Assembly (NCBI GenBank): GCA_043101835.1
Contig: JBICHM010000108.1
Coordinates: 1 to 23,368 of the forward strand
From: JBICHM01 sp043101835
GTDB lineage: Bacteria > Planctomycetota > Phycisphaerae > Phycisphaerales > UBA1924
DNA length: 23,368 nt
Reading direction: 5' to 3'
Shown here: positions 20,770 through 23,368 of the stretch, piece after piece
Layout: every line of letters begins with the position of its first letter
How positions within the stretch are numbered: position 1 is the first letter of the stretch
Position numbers and translations under genes: made by a program
The notes under the pieces: model-generated
Seen by the model: only the letters and a program-made list of their open reading frames with translations
Told to the model about the DNA's origin: nothing
The model's database searches: none

Positions 20770-23368
20770 ATGCCCGAGCAGCAGCCCAGCACGCAGGACC
20801 AGGGCGCCGACGCCGGCGCCCCGCCCCACCGCTACACCGCGCGCCTCGCGAACGAGATCGAGGCCAAGTGGCAGGCCCGCTGGGCCGAGCGGGGGACCTT
20901 TCACACGCCGAATCCGACGGGCGATCTGGCCGACCGCTTCGACGAGCGCGCCGCGGGCAAGGCCAAGCTCTTCGTCCTCGACATGTTCCCCTACCCCTCG
21001 GGCGCCGGGCTGCACGTGGGGCATCCGCTCGGCTATATCGCGACGGACATCTTCGCGCGCTACAAGCGGATGACCGGCCACAATGTGCTCCACGCGATGG
21101 GGTACGACGCCTTCGGCCTGCCCGCCGAGCAGTTCGCGGTGCAGACCGGCCAGCACCCGCGCGTCACGACCGAGCAGAACATCGCCAACATGCGGGCGCA
21201 GCTCGCCCGCCTCGGCCTCGGCCACGATGAGCGCCGCAGCGTCGCGACCACCGATGTGCCCTTCTACCGCTGGACGCAGTGGATCTTCCTGCGCCTCTAC
21301 CACGCCTGGTTCGATGAGGAACTCGGCAAGGCGCGCCCCATCGACGATCTCGTGCGCGAGTTCGAGACCGGCCAGCGCGTGCCCGAGGGCGCGGCGAACC
21401 CCAAGCGAATGGCGTGGACCGATCTCGACGCCGGCGCGCGCGCCGACCTGCTCAACGAGCGCCGCCTCGCCTATGTCGCCGAGGCGCCCGTCAACTGGTG
21501 CCCCGCGCTCGGCACGGTGCTCGCCAACGAGGAGGTCACCGCCGACGGCAGGAGCGAGCGCGGCAACCACCCCGTCTACAAGCGCCCGCTCAAGCAGTGG
21601 ATGATGCGCATCACCGCCTACACCGAGCGCCTGCTCGACGACCTCGCGCTCGTCGACTGGCCCGAGCCGGTGAAGCTGATGCAGCGCAACTGGATCGGCC
21701 GCTCCGTCGGCGCGCTCGTGGATTTCGCCTGCACAACGCCCACCGGCGACGAGCGCTCCATCCGCGTCTTCACGACGCGCCCCGACACGCTCTTCGGCGC
21801 CACCTACATGGTGCTGGCGCCGGAGCACCCGCTCGTCGATGAACTCGTCGCAGAGCGCTGGCCGGACGGGTCGAAGGATGCGTGGAAGGGCGCGGGACAG
21901 AAGAGCCTCGGCGCTCCCGCCGGCGGCTTCGCGACGCCCTCGGACGCCGTGCGCGCGTATCGGCGTTTCGCCGAACAGAAGTCCGATGTCGAGCGCCAGG
22001 CCGAGACGAAGACCAAGACCGGCGTCTTCACCGGCGCTCGTGCGACCAATCCCGTCACCGGCGAGCCGGTTCCCGTCTTCATCGCGGACTACGTGCTGAT
22101 GGGCTACGGCACGGGCGCCATCATGGCGGTGCCCGCGCACGACGAGCGCGATCACGAGTTCGCCGAGCAGTTCGGGCTGCCCATCGTCGAGGTGGTGCGC
22201 CCCGTCGGCGAGACGACGACCGAAGGCTGCTTCTCGGGCGACGGCGTCGCGTGCAACTCGGCGCGCGACGGGCTGACGCTCGACGGGCGCACGACCGCCG
22301 AGGCGAAACAGGCGATCACCCGCTGGCTCGAGGAGCAGGGCGTCGGGCGCTCGACGGTCACCTACAAGCTGCGCGACTGGCTTTTCAGCCGCCAGCGCTA
22401 CTGGGGCGAGCCCTTCCCGATCGTCTACGACGACGACGGCCGCCCGCACGCGCTGCCCGAGTCGATGCTGCCGGTCACGCTACCGGAGCTCGACGATTTC
22501 CGACCCGAGGCGAGCGATGACCCCGACGCGCCGCCCCGCCCGCCGCTCGCGCGCGCCGCCGACTGGGCGACCGTCGAACTCGACCTCGGCGACGGGAAGC
22601 AGCGCTACCGGCGCGAGACGAACACCATGCCCCAGTGGGCGGGGTCGTGCTGGTACTACCTGCGCTACCTCGATCCGACGAACGAGGGCGCGTTTGTCGA
22701 CCCCGAGGTGGAGCGGTACTGGATGGCGCCGCAGGGAGAGGGGGCGAGCGCCCGCGCGGGCGGCGTCGACCTCTATGTCGGCGGCGTCGAGCACGCCGTG
22801 CTCCACCTGCTCTACGCGCGCTTCTGGCACAAGGTGCTCCACGACCTCGGCCTCGTCTCCAGCCCCGAGCCCTTCGCCAAGCTCTTCAACCAGGGGTACA
22901 TCCAGGCCTTCGCCTACACCGACGAGCGCGGCGTCTATGTGCCCGCCGAGGAAGTCGTCGAGCGCGACGGCGTCTGGTATCACGACGGCAAGCCGGTCAA
23001 GCGCGACTACGGCAAGATGGGCAAGAGCCTGAAGAACGCGGTCGCGCCGGATGAGGTCTGCCGTGACTACGGCGCCGACACGCTGCGCCTCTACGAGATG
23101 TACCTCGGGCCGCTCGATCAGTCGAAGCCGTGGTCCACGACCGGCATCGTCGGTCAGCAGCGCTTCCTCCAGAAGGTGTGGCGCAACCTCATCGACGAGG
23201 AGACGGGCGCCCTGCGCATCAGCGACGCCCCCGCCGATGACGAGACGCGCCGCGTGCTGCACAAGACGATCGCCGGCGTGCGCGACGACATGCATGCGCT
23301 GCGCTGCAACACGGCGATCGCGAAGTTGATCGAGCTGAACAACCATCTCACGCAGGTGTCGGCGCGCG
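20770..23368 (+). CDS. leuS: Leucyl-tRNA synthetase (3' end outside window)
   Basis: LeuRS charges tRNA-Leu. The frame stays open from the ATG at 20770 to the window end, about 866 residues; the C-terminal anticodon-binding end is missing. The HIGH motif is HVGH at 82-85 (PYPSGAGLHVGHPLGY). The CP1 editing domain has TTRPDTLFGATYM and VPAHDERDHEFA. The KMSKS loop is KMGKS at 749-753 (GKMGKSLKN). The tRNA-binding helix region follows. Several stretches (ARPIDDLVREFETG, APVNWCPALGTVLANEEVTADG, QWMMRITAYTERLLDDL, MQRNWIGRSVGA, GKSLKNAVAPDEV) resemble actinobacterial LeuRS more than E. coli LeuRS as I recall them. It begins right after the inverted repeat. Confidence 0.96.
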   Translation, partial: MPEQQPSTQDQGADAGAPPHRYTARLANEIEAKWQARWAERGTFHTPNPTGDLADRFDERAAGKAKLFVLDMFPYPSGAGLHVGHPLGYIATDIFARYKRMTGHNVLHAMGYDAFGLPAEQFAVQTGQHPRVTTEQNIANMRAQLARLGLGHDERRSVATTDVPFYRWTQWIFLRLYHAWFDEELGKARPIDDLVREFETGQRVPEGAANPKRMAWTDLDAGARADLLNERRLAYVAEAPVNWCPALGTVLANEEVTADGRSERGNHPVYKRPLKQWMMRITAYTERLLDDLALVDWPEPVKLMQRNWIGRSVGALVDFACTTPTGDERSIRVFTTRPDTLFGATYMVLAPEHPLVDELVAERWPDGSKDAWKGAGQKSLGAPAGGFATPSDAVRAYRRFAEQKSDVERQAETKTKTGVFTGARATNPVTGEPVPVFIADYVLMGYGTGAIMAVPAHDERDHEFAEQFGLPIVEVVRPVGETTTEGCFSGDGVACNSARDGLTLDGRTTAEAKQAITRWLEEQGVGRSTVTYKLRDWLFSRQRYWGEPFPIVYDDDGRPHALPESMLPVTLPELDDFRPEASDDPDAPPRPPLARAADWATVELDLGDGKQRYRRETNTMPQWAGSCWYYLRYLDPTNEGAFVDPEVERYWMAPQGEGASARAGGVDLYVGGVEHAVLHLLYARFWHKVLHDLGLVSSPEPFAKLFNQGYIQAFAYTDERGVYVPAEEVVERDGVWYHDGKPVKRDYGKMGKSLKNAVAPDEVCRDYGADTLRLYEMYLGPLDQSKPWSTTGIVGQQRFLQKVWRNLIDEETGALRISDAPADDETRRVLHKTIAGVRDDMHALRCNTAIAKLIELNNHLTQVSAR

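Overview
The window is high-GC bacterial DNA, densely packed with genes on both strands. It most resembles a planctomycete, probably of the class Phycisphaerae. The supports are an lpxD–lpxC/fabZ–lpxA operon with LpxC fused to FabZ, a secreted HAF-repeat protein ending in a dockerin-like domain, a pseudopilin-like protein with a GRD-type C-terminus, and GC-rich wobble positions throughout. The lineage is an inference from gene content, because no rRNA gene is present. I see no CRISPR array, prophage, transposase gene, tRNA or rRNA.

Layout. Positions 1-3147 hold lipid A synthesis (lpxD, cut by the window start, then lpxC/fabZ and lpxA). Positions 3163-6088 hold a pseudopilin-like gene divergent from an ABC-F ATPase. 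Positions 6280-9319 carry two exported proteins on the minus strand: a HAF/dockerin protein and a thioredoxin-TPR protein. Positions 9461-12620 carry a TonB-like protein, an Rrf2 regulator, a secreted protein of unknown function and two tandem paralogous lipoproteins. Positions 12653-14890 hold ruvB, converging on a minus-strand set (DUF2007-like, DoxX/DUF417-like, ExbD/TolR). Positions 14983-16863 hold trpE, converging on an HU-like gene with no gap. Positions 16961-19046 form a clpS-like, 2-hydroxyacid dehydrogenase, pdxJ operon. folC follows, and leuS runs off the window end.

Most genes are housekeeping or envelope functions. The lipid A genes, TonB/ExbD-type proteins, lipoproteins and exported thioredoxin point to a diderm envelope with an energised outer membrane. 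The dehydrogenase next to pdxJ suggests a link to pyridoxal phosphate synthesis.

The most unusual signals are regulatory or structural. (1) First genes of transcription units repeatedly carry a TAnnnT -10-like hexamer 6-10 nt before the start codon and no Shine-Dalgarno, which suggests leaderless transcripts. (2) There are two inverted pairs of GTAG-plus-hairpin REP-like elements. One pair supplies the stop codons of its flanking genes, and the other supplies half of two divergent -10 hexamers. (3) The ClpS-like protein has lost the canonical N-degron-binding residues. I did not find a convincing wholly new multi-gene system.
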